DNA of 64,000 bases from Flavobacteriales bacterium (GCA_025210295.1 JAOASC010000001.1:1-64000), one strand, 5' to 3'. Shown: positions 35,766 to 44,477, counted from the stretch's first letter. The notes: generated by a model not told the origin, from the sequence alone. Numbers and translations: made by a program.

Positions 35766-35783
35766 AATCGTTTATTTACGATT
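35766..35783 (+). promoter_or_regulatory. Candidate ArsR operator 2
   Basis: AATCGT-TTATTT-ACGATT is a perfect 6+6 inverted repeat with a 6-base spacer, 14 bases before the thioredoxin-like start codon. It shares its half-site with operator 1. The spacer holds a weak TATTTACG element, so there may be a second regulated promoter here. Confidence 0.6.
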
Positions 35784-35796
35784 AACAATTAACACT

Positions 35797-36030
35797 ATGA
35801 AACAAATAAAAATTTTAGGAACTGGATGCCCAAAGTGTAAAACGATGACCAACATTGTAGAGGAAGTTGTAGCCGAACACCAACTTAAAGCTGACATTGA
35901 AAAAGTAGAAGACATTATGAAAATCATGGAATACAATGTACTGTCTACTCCTGCTTTAGTGATTGATGGTCAAATTACAATTAAAGGACGTGTTCCATCT
36001 AAACAGGAAGTGTTAACGCTTTTAAAATAG
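35797..36030 (+). CDS. arsE: Thioredoxin-fold protein, ArsE-like
   Basis: A 77-residue thioredoxin-fold protein with the CPKC active site (Cys11 and Cys14) and a cis-proline STPALVIDG motif. In-frame extension to 35728 would run into the end of arsR; the ATG at 35797, right after operator 2, gives the compact family. Similar small proteins (ArsE) act with ArsF in reducing nitroaromatic arsenicals, known from Shewanella arsEFG. The assignment rests on context, as the fold is widespread. Confidence 0.75.
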   Translation: MKQIKILGTGCPKCKTMTNIVEEVVAEHQLKADIEKVEDIMKIMEYNVLSTPALVIDGQITIKGRVPSKQEVLTLLK

Positions 36031-36035
36031 TACAA

Positions 36036-36443
36036 ATGAACTACCAGGTAAACGCCTCATCAACAGCAAAAGATGCTGCTTCTTTTACAATAAAAGGGGG
36101 AAACACTGAATTTGGAATCACTCCAGAAGATGCTGAAACACTTCCTAATCCTGCTGAATTATTTTTAGGTTCTCTTTCTGCTTGTATGCTTAAAAATGTT
36201 GAACGCTTTTCACAAATGATGCACTTCAAGTATTCTAAAGCTACCATAACCATTGAAGCTAAGCGAACAGAAAAGCCGCCACAGTTAGAAAACATAAAAT
36301 ATCGGCTGACCATTTATAACGATGATGCTAAACTAAACCTCCCATTACTGAAAAAGAATTTGGAACGGTTTGGAACGATTTACAATACCATCAAATTAGC
36401 AACATCTATAACTGGAGAAATAAACCAAGAATTATATGTTTGA
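36036..36443 (+). CDS. OsmC-family protein
   Basis: A 135-residue protein with AELFLGSLSACMLKNVERF, the peroxidatic cysteine helix of the OsmC/Ohr family (the ACM...N motif). Family members reduce organic hydroperoxides or handle thiols. It lies five bases after the thioredoxin-like gene and overlaps the permease start by eight bases. It is therefore in the operon and may protect against organic oxidants or metalloid thiol stress. Confidence 0.85.
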   Translation: MNYQVNASSTAKDAASFTIKGGNTEFGITPEDAETLPNPAELFLGSLSACMLKNVERFSQMMHFKYSKATITIEAKRTEKPPQLENIKYRLTIYNDDAKLNLPLLKKNLERFGTIYNTIKLATSITGEINQELYV

Positions 36444-37413
36444 CTGGATACAACATATAGCAGATTGGTTGGTCTATCGAGTGTTTAACTTAGATCCAGA
36501 GCAACATTTAGCGCAAGCCTTAAACTTTTTTATTTATGACAGTGCCAAAATTCTCTTGCTCTTATTTGGGATTATTTTCTTGATGGGCATCATTAACAGC
36601 TACTTCCCTATTGATAAGGTTAGAAACTTTTTATCACGCAATAAACTTTATGGTTTAGAGTACCTCATGGCCAGTTTATTTGGTGTGGTTACTCCTTTTT
36701 GTTCTTGTTCTTCTGTTCCCTTATTTATTGGCTTTGTAAAAGGAGGAATTCCCTTAGGAGTTACTTTTGCTTTTTTAATCACTTCTCCATTAGTGAATGA
36801 AGTAGCCATTGGACTATTTGTAGGGTTATTTGGTCTAAAAACCACTGTTATCTATGTGATTAGTGGAATTGTATTGGGAACGATTTCAGGAATTATTCTT
36901 CAAAAATTAAATCTAGAACGTTTTCTAACTCCTTGGGTAAAGGATGTGATTGCTAATGCTCAACAAGAACAAGAAGCTTACAAAGATGAACAACCAACCT
37001 TTAAACAGCGTTTACCAATTATTTGGAGCGAAGCGCTTACCATTATTAAAGGAGTTTTACCTTATGTGATTATCGGAATTGCTATTGGCGGTTTAATGCA
37101 TGGTTATATTCCTGAAGGTTTCTTTGAACAATACATGGATAAGAATAATTTATTTGCCGTTCCTGTAGCGACAATTCTAGCTGTTCCCATGTATTCGAAT
37201 GCATCTGGAATCTTACCTATTGTACAAGTTTTAGTTGCCAAAGGAATTCCTCTTGGAACGGCCATTGCTTTTATGATGGGCGTGATTGGACTTTCTCTTC
37301 CCGAAGCGATGTTGCTAAAAAAAGTCATGACTCTAAAACTCATTGCCATCTTCTTTGGAGTGGTTACCCTCTGTATCATAATCTCAGGCTATATATTTAA
37401 TCTAATTTTATAA
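36436..37413 (+). CDS. ArsP-like permease
   Basis: A 325-residue permease with about eight hydrophobic segments. It has VTPFCSCSSVPLFIGFVKGGIPLG, with the CSCSS motif, and a conserved SPLVNEVA. This is the SO_0444/ArsP-like permease family (formerly DUF318), which exports organoarsenicals such as methylarsenite. The cytoplasmic loop near residue 180 is charged. It overlaps the OsmC gene by eight bases. Confidence 0.85.
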   Translation: MFDWIQHIADWLVYRVFNLDPEQHLAQALNFFIYDSAKILLLLFGIIFLMGIINSYFPIDKVRNFLSRNKLYGLEYLMASLFGVVTPFCSCSSVPLFIGFVKGGIPLGVTFAFLITSPLVNEVAIGLFVGLFGLKTTVIYVISGIVLGTISGIILQKLNLERFLTPWVKDVIANAQQEQEAYKDEQPTFKQRLPIIWSEALTIIKGVLPYVIIGIAIGGLMHGYIPEGFFEQYMDKNNLFAVPVATILAVPMYSNASGILPIVQVLVAKGIPLGTAIAFMMGVIGLSLPEAMLLKKVMTLKLIAIFFGVVTLCIIISGYIFNLIL

Positions 37414-37425
37414 AAAATCAAATCA

Positions 37426-37872
37426 ATGAAAACTATTCAAATCTTTACAGCTATCATTTTAAGTTTAACGCTTTTCTCTTGTGGGAACTCTCCAAAAGAG
37501 ACAGCAAAAGCATCTACAGTTATCGATGCCAATATCTCTAAAATTGAAGTCTTGGATTTCCATTCTACACATCGTTGTATGACCTGTAATGCGATTGAAG
37601 CCAATACAAAATATACCTTAGACACTTATTTTGCTGATGAATTAAAAACGGATCAAATTTCCTTTGCGACCATTAACATTGACGAACCTGAAAACGAAGC
37701 CATTACCGAAAAGTTTGAAGCTTATGGTACTTCTTTGTTTCTTAACGTTATTCACAACGGTTCGGAAACGTTGATTGATTTAACTGATTTTGCTTTTGCT
37801 AAAGGCAACGAAAAAGAAGTTTTTTCCAATGAATTAAAAACAAGATTAGAAGAAGAATTAAACAAACTATAA
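37426..37872 (+). CDS. arsF: ArsF-like lipoprotein (nitroaromatic arsenical reduction)
   Basis: A 148-residue lipoprotein (lipobox LFSC, Cys19). HRCMTCNAIEANTKY holds the CMTC redox pair (Cys51 and Cys54), followed by a thioredoxin-like fold. It matches the ArsF family, which works with ArsE on nitrophenylarsenicals. The next gene begins directly after the stop codon (base 37873), so the two are translationally coupled. Confidence 0.8.
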   Translation: MKTIQIFTAIILSLTLFSCGNSPKETAKASTVIDANISKIEVLDFHSTHRCMTCNAIEANTKYTLDTYFADELKTDQISFATINIDEPENEAITEKFEAYGTSLFLNVIHNGSETLIDLTDFAFAKGNEKEVFSNELKTRLEEELNKL

Positions 37873-38574
37873 ATGGAAGTTTTACAAAGTTTGATCGATA
37901 GTTATAACATTCCTGTTTTAACAGCTTTTATCTTGGGTTTGATGACCGCTATTAGCCCTTGCCCTTTGGCTACCAACATCACAGCGACTGCTTTTATTGC
38001 AAAGAATATTTCTAGTAAACGGAAAGTCTTTTTAAGTGGTCTGCTCTATTCTTTGGGACGTGCATTTAGTTATACCACCATTGGTTTAGTGCTTTATTTT
38101 GGAGCAAGTAAATTTCAAATTGCGCGTTTTTTTAACCAAAATGGAGAAAAATATTTAGGGCCTCTACTCATCATTATTGGATTGATTATGCTAAATGTTA
38201 TACGGCTTAACTTTCTACAAAAATCCAATTTTCAAGAAAAGCTTTCCGATAAGTTTAAGGACCAAGGATTGTTAGGCTCGTTTTTGATTGGGATGGTGTT
38301 TGCTTTGGCATTTTGCCCATACAGTGGCGCATTGTTTTTTGGAATGCTAATTCCTACCACCATTGCGTCTGCTGATGGCTTATACCTCCCCATTGTTTTT
38401 GCATTTGGAACTGGATTACCTGTTTTACTGTTCACTTACCTCCTCGCCTTTACTGCTGATAAAGTTGGGTTCTTTTACAATAAGATCACCAAAATTGAAA
38501 AAGTAATGCGCTATATCGCTGGTGTTGTTTTTATCTTGACTGGAGTGTATTATTTGTATATTTTTCTGGTTTAG
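37873..38574 (+). CDS. arsG: ArsG-like efflux permease
   Basis: A 233-residue membrane protein related to CcdA/DsbD with AISPCPLATNITATAF and ALAFCPYSGALFFG, the two Cys-Pro motifs of the ArsG family. ArsG exports aromatic arsenicals made by ArsEF. It is the last gene of the operon; a terminator follows about 75 bases downstream. Confidence 0.85.
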   Translation: MEVLQSLIDSYNIPVLTAFILGLMTAISPCPLATNITATAFIAKNISSKRKVFLSGLLYSLGRAFSYTTIGLVLYFGASKFQIARFFNQNGEKYLGPLLIIIGLIMLNVIRLNFLQKSNFQEKLSDKFKDQGLLGSFLIGMVFALAFCPYSGALFFGMLIPTTIASADGLYLPIVFAFGTGLPVLLFTYLLAFTADKVGFFYNKITKIEKVMRYIAGVVFILTGVYYLYIFLV

Positions 38575-38575
38575 C

Positions 38576-38589
38576 GTATAAAACCAACC
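38576..38589 (+). repeat. GTATAAA-type motif after arsG
   Basis: GTATAAAACCAACC lies directly after the arsG stop. It resembles GTATAAAAACCAAC at 38757-38770 and the AGTATAAAAACCTA pair near 17.8 kb. Confidence 0.35.
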
Positions 38590-38647
38590 CTAAAATCGAA
38601 CTTTTTTTACTTTTTTGAAAAAAAATAATTTTTCTTAAAAAATCATT

Positions 38648-38686
38648 AAAAAGTGTCTGTTTCTTATAGAAATAGATACTTTTTTG
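38648..38686 (+). terminator. Terminator of the ars operon
   Basis: A hairpin with arms about 38648-38664 and 38668-38684, containing two G-T pairs, is followed by a T run. It lies about 75 bases after the arsG stop. Confidence 0.75.
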
Positions 38687-38843
38687 TTTTAACACATTTT
38701 TAAACCACTGATTTTAAGACGTTTGCGACATGTTAATTTTCTTTAAGGAAAAATAGGTATAAAAACCAACTTATTTAGTTGTATTTACGTATTTTACTTA
38801 TTAACACTTGTTTTAAATAGACTAGCACAGTTTTTTAAATGTG

Positions 38844-38851
38844 TATTTTTG
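38844..38851 (+). promoter_or_regulatory. Candidate -7 element for the caspase-like gene
   Basis: TATTTTTG matches TAnnTTTG. No TTG partner at the usual distance. It leaves a leader of about 105 bases. Confidence 0.4.
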
Positions 38852-38963
38852 GTAGTTTTGTGGTGGAATTAATTGGAATAGAATACATCATTCTGTTAAT
38901 ATACATAATTAGAAAGAACCTATTCGAGACAATACTTTAAATAAAAATCAGATAGTTTTTCAT

Positions 38964-39683
38964 ATGAAAAGAAAAGTTTTAATCATTAAAGGATATAGTA
39001 AAGATAAGATTGAACTAACTAATGATAGACAAATTCTAGAATTGTACACAAAGTTTTTTGCCTCAAACGCTGGTGGTGTATATGATAAAAAATCAGAAAT
39101 ATTAACACTTGAAGAACCAACACTTGAAGAACTAAAGAAATATGATACAGAACTTAATGATTTAGATTCTTTAATAGTAGTTCTACTTGGACATGGGGCA
39201 AATAAAGAAGGAAAACAAGTCTTTCAGCTTAAAAAAGATTTGTTTATTCAACCAGGTAAACTGACATACGAAGTTGAAAAAAAATTATTTATAGTGGAAA
39301 GTTGCCGAAATATTATTGACTTTAATATCAATATTGAAGATTTAAATGAGTTAATTCCTAAATTTAGACATGGTGGTGTAATTAGTATGCCAAAAACTAA
39401 AGAACAAGCAAAAGATCTTTACAATAATTTTTTGATGGAATTAGATTCTGAAATAACATATGTATTTTCATCAAATATAGGTGAGTCCGCATACAATTAT
39501 TATTTTATTCATTATCTAATAAAAGTTTCAAGGGAGTTACATGAGCACTCTCAAAATTATATACATACCATAAAAGATATTTTTGATAAAACAACAAATG
39601 AGGTTATAAAATTAACAGGAGGAAAGCAAACCCCAATTATTCAAGGGCCTGCAAATTTTCCTTTTGTTGTATCGATAATTTAA
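38964..39683 (+). CDS. Caspase-like (metacaspase/C14) protease
   Basis: A 239-residue protein with the two catalytic motifs of caspase-fold peptidases in the right order and spacing: LLGHGA (His77) and FIVESCRN (Cys114). It starts with a short strand (KVLIIKGY) followed by a helix and acidic loop. The C-terminal part ends with GPANFPFVV, as expected for the last strand. No signal peptide or partner domain is visible. Bacterial caspase-like proteases are often effectors of programmed cell death or anti-phage systems that cut a host protein after activation. It lies 88 bases before the three-gene ATPase module on the same strand. Confidence 0.75.
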   Translation: MKRKVLIIKGYSKDKIELTNDRQILELYTKFFASNAGGVYDKKSEILTLEEPTLEELKKYDTELNDLDSLIVVLLGHGANKEGKQVFQLKKDLFIQPGKLTYEVEKKLFIVESCRNIIDFNINIEDLNELIPKFRHGGVISMPKTKEQAKDLYNNFLMELDSEITYVFSSNIGESAYNYYFIHYLIKVSRELHEHSQNYIHTIKDIFDKTTNEVIKLTGGKQTPIIQGPANFPFVVSII

Positions 39684-39771
39684 ATAAAATTGCATAATAA
39701 TGTAAAAACTCATAATCTATATTATTTAATTTGAGAGTTCTACCTAATAAAACAAAAAAGAAAGATTACAA

Positions 39772-40701
39772 ATGATAAAAACCGAATTTGGAAATTTTGA
39801 TGGGAATAAATGGGAAAGTGTATCCCAATTGTGTTTTAAAAATAATTTTAGAGAAGAATCATATCAAGAAATTAAAGCAACTCCAGGAGATTTTGGCATA
39901 GAAGGCTTTACACGAACAGGGAAAGTATTTCAATGTTATTGCCCAAATGAACATTATGCTACGAATGAGTTATATGAAAACCACCGAGATAAAATTACAA
40001 AAGATCTAAAGAAATTAAAAGTCTATGAATCACAACTAAAGAAAATTTTAGGTACAACGAAAATAAAAAAGTGGTATTTTGTTACACCAACATATGCGAA
40101 AAACGACATTGTACAACATTGCACTAAGAAGAAAGAAGAAGTAAAAAGTTGGAATTTATCAATTATTGATAATGAAGATTTTGATGTAATTTTTGAAGAT
40201 ATCAACTTCTTACACCCATTTCTTATAACTGCAATTGAAAACTCTAATATAAAAATTGACGTTAAGCCTGATTTTAAATTAGATACTTCGGAAAAATTAA
40301 AATGGAAAGGCTCTCAAATTCCTCTGATTGAAAACTCACAATCTAAAAATGCTCACAGAATTAACAAATCATCAGCTTCTTTTGAAGTTAAGCTTGACAA
40401 ATTAGTTGATTTAAACGTTCAAAACTTTCTTGAAGGAAACAGTATTTTAATCAAATGGAAAGAAGATTACCCTTTAGATTATGAGAAGTTTCTTAATATA
40501 ACAAGTGCTATTGAATCGGAAGTTGAAGAAAGGTGTATAACAAACAATAAAGAGCCAAGTGAGTTATATGATGAATTCAGAAGTCTATTAAAAAAAGAGT
40601 TTCAAAACTCTTTTCAAAACCTTGCACCTCAAATGATCTCTAAACTTACCAATTGGACATTAGCAGATTGGATATTTAGATGCCCAATAAATTTTGAATA
40701 A
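39772..40701 (+). CDS. Nuclease-like effector of an ABC-3C-type module
   Basis: A 309-residue protein. Residues 33-60 read as a restriction-endonuclease core: E33, GDFGIEGFT (Asp40 and Glu44) and VFQCYCP (Gln54, Tyr56). This resembles the D..G(V/I)(D/E)..QxK pattern of Mrr-like nucleases, with Tyr where Lys is normal, so activity is uncertain. The rest is helical with a charged middle and a C-terminal domain (about 200-309). Such a nuclease-like N-terminus plus C-terminal domain, together with a small middle protein and an ATPase, is the arrangement of ABC-three-component conflict systems. The start is 88 bases after the caspase-like gene. The next gene begins two bases downstream. Confidence 0.7.
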   Translation: MIKTEFGNFDGNKWESVSQLCFKNNFREESYQEIKATPGDFGIEGFTRTGKVFQCYCPNEHYATNELYENHRDKITKDLKKLKVYESQLKKILGTTKIKKWYFVTPTYAKNDIVQHCTKKKEEVKSWNLSIIDNEDFDVIFEDINFLHPFLITAIENSNIKIDVKPDFKLDTSEKLKWKGSQIPLIENSQSKNAHRINKSSASFEVKLDKLVDLNVQNFLEGNSILIKWKEDYPLDYEKFLNITSAIESEVEERCITNNKEPSELYDEFRSLLKKEFQNSFQNLAPQMISKLTNWTLADWIFRCPINFE

Positions 40702-40703
40702 TT

Positions 40704-41177
40704 ATGGAATTATATGCAAAAAAAATTACATTTTTAAAAAAGCCTATATCAATTCCTCCTGAATATAGACCGTCATATTCTATTGCTTTAATTGTACTAA
40801 TTCTAAAAACATGTTGTCAAGGCTCTAAATCTAGTCTTTTAAAACTTCATTTGATTAATTGGGCATTGAAGAGTACCGAAAATAAAGAATCTTTAAGAAA
40901 GTTTATTTTAAGTAGCTATACAGAAACCTCAAAGACATGGGGAATAGAACCAAGTTTGAATAGAGCTTTAAATTATTCAGTCCACGAAGGAATTTGTGCA
41001 ATTATTAATGGAAAATATGAACTTCAAGAAAAAGGTGAAAAATTCTACGAAAAAATAATTGCAGACACAGAATACCTTGAAGAAGAAATAAAGTTTTTGA
41101 ATTTCTTGGGTAAAAGAAAGATTACTGACAATCGAATTGATTCGATTTATAAAAAATGGAAAAACCAAAATGCTTAA
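40704..41177 (+). CDS. Middle component of an ABC-3C-type system (winged-helix-like)
   Basis: A 157-residue protein that looks like two winged-helix units. It has SYSIALIVLILKTCC (helix) and then EGICAIINGKYELQEKGEKFYEKI, a typical winged-helix ending. It lies two bases after the effector and overlaps the ATPase start by eight bases. Middle components of ABC-3C systems are short winged-helix proteins bridging effector and ATPase. The assignment is by size, place and motif shape, not strong sequence identity. Confidence 0.6.
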   Translation: MELYAKKITFLKKPISIPPEYRPSYSIALIVLILKTCCQGSKSSLLKLHLINWALKSTENKESLRKFILSSYTETSKTWGIEPSLNRALNYSVHEGICAIINGKYELQEKGEKFYEKIIADTEYLEEEIKFLNFLGKRKITDNRIDSIYKKWKNQNA

Positions 41178-43206
41178 AATAAACAACATAAAAATCGAAG
41201 TAAACACCAACAATGGTCTTTTTGGTGCTTTTCATAAATTTTCAACAGGATTAAATATTATTAGAGGAAATAATACTAGTGGAAAAAGTAGCTTATTTCA
41301 GGCAATTGTATATGCATTAGGCTTTGAAGAATTAATAGGTGGGAGATTTGAGAAAACTATGCAATCTGTTTTAAAAGACCAAGTCGAATACCCTAAAACT
41401 AAATTTCATAGCGTTTTACAATCATTTGTTTTACTTGAAATCGAAAATTCAAACGGAGATATAATAACTATTCGTAGATTCGTTCAAAACTCAAACAGAA
41501 AATCTCAGTTAGTTGATATCTATTTTGGCAGTTTTATAACAAACAACAATTTAGAAAGCCACCCAATGTATATCCACGATAATGGAGGAGCTTCTGATGA
41601 GAATTATGGTTTTCATTTATATCTAGAGGAGTTTCTTAATTGGCGTCTACCTAGAGTTATCACTAACAAGGGTGACTCAAGAAAAATATACATTCAGCAA
41701 ATTGCATCTAGTTTTATAATTGAACAAAAATCAGGTTGGTCTGATTTTTTTGCTACAATGCCTAATTATGGATTAAATAATAAAGAAGCCAGAGTAACAG
41801 AATTTATCTTGGATATGGATGTCTATGGAAATAGAATGAAAAAACAAGAATTAAATATTACTAAACGAATTCTTGAAAATGATTGGTTAAATCTCTCTAA
41901 AAGATTTGATAGATTTTCTGAGAAAGGTGGAGGTAAATTAGTTGGTTTAAGCCATAATCCAGAAATTATAAATGATATTAATTCTGTAAACATTCTACTA
42001 TCAAAAGGAGAAGCTAATTATTCGATTTCTAGTTTTCTTAATTTAACAATCTCAGAACTTGAATCATTGGAAAATATTAAAACAGCTACTGTTAAGGAAA
42101 AAGTAAAAGACAATGAATCTCTAATTGAAAAGATTGAAGAAGAATTAAATCAAGCAAGTTTTGAAGTTGAAATGATTTCAAGTGAACTAACATTTGACAA
42201 ACAAAAGTTAAGTAACTTTAATAATCAATTAGACAATTTAAATGAAGATTTAAGAAAAAACAAAGGAGCATTGAAAGTGCAAAAAATGGGAGCTGAAATA
42301 AACCTAAAAGTATCGGAAAACAACTGTCCTTCTTGTAATCAGCTAATTAATGATTCTTTACTACCTCTTTCAATAAAACAAGTACCAATGAGGTTAGATG
42401 ATAATATTAATTTTTTATCTGCTCAAATAAAGATGTTACAAGTAAACATTGAAAGTTTGGAAACTAAAATTACGACAAAAGACAAAAAAATAAAGACTCT
42501 TAGAGGTATTCAAAACACATATAGAAGTCAAATTAGAGATATAAGAAAAGAATTAATTTCAGATGAAAGACTTCCCTCAATTATAGATATAGAAAACCGA
42601 CTAAACCTTAAAAAGAAAGTTGATTTTTATACTAAATACCTAGCAGATTTCGACAACCTAATTGAAGAATTAGAAAGTTTGTCAAAAAAATGGAAAAAGC
42701 TTTTAGAGGAACAGGAAAAACTTAAAGGAGATACTTTCTCGCCTACAGACAAAATTAAATTGAATTCTTTATCTGGTCATTTTAAATCTTTATTAAGTAC
42801 GTTCAATTATAGCAGTAAAACTATAAATGATATTGCTATTTCAGATGATAATTATTTGCCATTAGCAAAGAAACCTAATGATGATTTATATTATAATATT
42901 CGTTTTGATTCCTCTGCTAGTGATTTTGTGAGAAGTATTTGGGCTTTCACTTGTAGCTTATACAAAACTTCAATAGAACAAAAAGGAAATCATCCTAGCC
43001 TCTTAATGTTCGATGAACCAAAACAACAAGATATGTCTATTAATGACTTTACCAGTTTTTTGAATGAATTATCAACTTATGATAATGCTCAAACATTATT
43101 ATTTGCCTCATTTGAAAATTCAGATGAGACATTTAAAAAAGCAACAAATAATTTAAAGTTTAATTTGAACTATATTGAAGAGAAACTAATAAAACCAGTT
43201 GAATAA
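41170..43206 (+). CDS. SMC/Rad50-like ABC ATPase of an ABC-3C-type system
   Basis: A 678-residue ABC ATPase of the SMC/Rad50 type. Walker A GNNTSGKSS lies at 33-41, and a long coiled coil (about 300-540) is interrupted by CPSC (about residue 385), a zinc-hook-like pair. A Walker B SLLMFDEPKQQ (about 611) holds the catalytic Glu. The start is the ATG at 41170, which overlaps the stop of the previous gene. A more upstream ATG at 41137 is inside that gene and is less likely. In ABC-3C systems the ATPase is the likely sensor or switch that controls the effector. The long coiled coil suggests DNA loop or end recognition. Confidence 0.8.
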   Translation: MLKINNIKIEVNTNNGLFGAFHKFSTGLNIIRGNNTSGKSSLFQAIVYALGFEELIGGRFEKTMQSVLKDQVEYPKTKFHSVLQSFVLLEIENSNGDIITIRRFVQNSNRKSQLVDIYFGSFITNNNLESHPMYIHDNGGASDENYGFHLYLEEFLNWRLPRVITNKGDSRKIYIQQIASSFIIEQKSGWSDFFATMPNYGLNNKEARVTEFILDMDVYGNRMKKQELNITKRILENDWLNLSKRFDRFSEKGGGKLVGLSHNPEIINDINSVNILLSKGEANYSISSFLNLTISELESLENIKTATVKEKVKDNESLIEKIEEELNQASFEVEMISSELTFDKQKLSNFNNQLDNLNEDLRKNKGALKVQKMGAEINLKVSENNCPSCNQLINDSLLPLSIKQVPMRLDDNINFLSAQIKMLQVNIESLETKITTKDKKIKTLRGIQNTYRSQIRDIRKELISDERLPSIIDIENRLNLKKKVDFYTKYLADFDNLIEELESLSKKWKKLLEEQEKLKGDTFSPTDKIKLNSLSGHFKSLLSTFNYSSKTINDIAISDDNYLPLAKKPNDDLYYNIRFDSSASDFVRSIWAFTCSLYKTSIEQKGNHPSLLMFDEPKQQDMSINDFTSFLNELSTYDNAQTLLFASFENSDETFKKATNNLKFNLNYIEEKLIKPVE

Positions 43207-43284
43207 ACACTAGCTTAGCTACAACATAATGACTTTTGGACAACTCTAAAATAAAGAAAACATATACAATAATTACAATTTTAT

Positions 43285-43306
43285 TGATTTGCATCACATC
43301 AAATCA
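43285..43306. repeat. Inverted repeat downstream of the ABC-3C module
   Basis: Seven-base arms TGATTTG and CAAATCA with an 8-base spacer lie at 43285-43306. They could be a regulator site for the following PLD-like gene or a weak terminator without a T run. Confidence 0.35.
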
Positions 43307-43431
43307 GTTTTCCATATAAAATTCAAGTTGAATAACAGGCACAAAGAACATACGTAATACTTCACAGCACTATGCACTACTGATACACAAACCATTATTC
43401 GTTTTATACATTTTAAAATAACCCACCAACA

Positions 43432-44343
43432 ATGAGCAAGTTTATAACAGGAAAAGCATTAGAAACAGCCATTTACGATATTATATGGGATACAAAAGAA
43501 ACATTATTAATTGTATCTCCTTTTATAAAGTTAGATGACTATTTTAAAGAGTTATTTGATAAACATGAAAACAATCCGAATATTCACTTACTAATCGTAT
43601 TTGGAAAAAACGAAAATGAAGTCAGTAGAAGTATGAGTGAAGACGACTTTGATTACTTTAAAAAGTTTCTTAATGTTAGTATTGTCTATGCTTCTAACCT
43701 ACATGCAAAATATTATGGTAATGAAACCAAGGGGATAATTACTTCAATTAATTTATATGACTATTCCTTTAAAAACAACATTGAATTTGGAGTCTACTCT
43801 GAACAAGGTTTATTAGATCGATTTAAAACCTCTGCTGATGTTGATGCTTGGAATGAGTGTAAAAAAATTGCAGAAACAAATGAAGTTGTTTTTATCAAAA
43901 GACCTGTTTATCAAACTAAAAAGTTTATCGTTAACCTGGGAAAAAACTATGTTAAATCAGATGTTATTTATGATTCCACAGAGCAATTCTATAAGAATAG
44001 AAGAAATAGAGAATCCTCTGATAAAAGACTAAATGACTTTCCAACAACTTTAGAACTAGGATCAACTGTTAAAGCACGTCCAAAGCGAATAGTCGAGGAA
44101 GAAGCGCCTAAAAAAGAAGTTAAAAAAGAATACAAACGAAAAAACTACCATTCTAACACTGGTTATTGCATCAGAACTGGAATAGAAATTCCATACAACC
44201 CTTATTCCCCATTATCTTATGATGCATGGCAAGTATGGGTTCAATTCGAAGACTACGATTTCCCTGAACAATATTGTCATAGAACAGGAAAACGTTCTTA
44301 TGGAAAAACTTCAATGCGAAAGCCAGAACTAAGTGCTTGGTAA
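43432..44343 (+). CDS. PLD-fold protein with C-terminal Cys/His module
   Basis: A 303-residue protein. The N-terminal 130 residues form one phospholipase D-like unit: LHAKYYGNE (HxK, His91/Lys93, and an acidic residue at 98) followed by ITSINLYDYS and NNIEFGV, the usual core. Active PLD enzymes need two such units, so a dimer is likely. Between is a basic linker (KEVKKEYKRK). The tail (about 240-303) repeats a C(I/H)RTG motif twice, with YSPLSYDAWQVW between. This looks like a small zinc-binding or ligand-binding module. The role could be a nuclease effector. It is separated from the ABC-3C module by 225 bases. Confidence 0.75.
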   Translation: MSKFITGKALETAIYDIIWDTKETLLIVSPFIKLDDYFKELFDKHENNPNIHLLIVFGKNENEVSRSMSEDDFDYFKKFLNVSIVYASNLHAKYYGNETKGIITSINLYDYSFKNNIEFGVYSEQGLLDRFKTSADVDAWNECKKIAETNEVVFIKRPVYQTKKFIVNLGKNYVKSDVIYDSTEQFYKNRRNRESSDKRLNDFPTTLELGSTVKARPKRIVEEEAPKKEVKKEYKRKNYHSNTGYCIRTGIEIPYNPYSPLSYDAWQVWVQFEDYDFPEQYCHRTGKRSYGKTSMRKPELSAW

Positions 44344-44477
44344 TAGTTTATATACGCTTAACTGCTCCCCCAACCTACCGAATAAACGCCAAAAGCTACC
44401 ACTTATAAAATAACCCCAACTGCTTCAGGTAAAATCGTTGGATTTCCATACTTTAATGCTTTGTAAATACCGAACTT

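Larger units (their letters stand above)
38575..38963. other. Intergenic region between ars operon and defence-like island
   Basis: This 389-base gap is very AT-rich. It contains the ars terminator, two GTATAAAA(A)CC motifs (38576-38589 and 38757-38770) and a -7 element TATTTTTG (38844-38851) about 113 bases upstream of the caspase-like gene. No convincing small gene was found. Confidence 0.6.

Noticed and set aside
35728-35796. Extended N-terminus of the thioredoxin-like protein
   Set aside because: The extension overlaps the end of arsR and spans the second operator; the compact CPKC protein starts at 35797.
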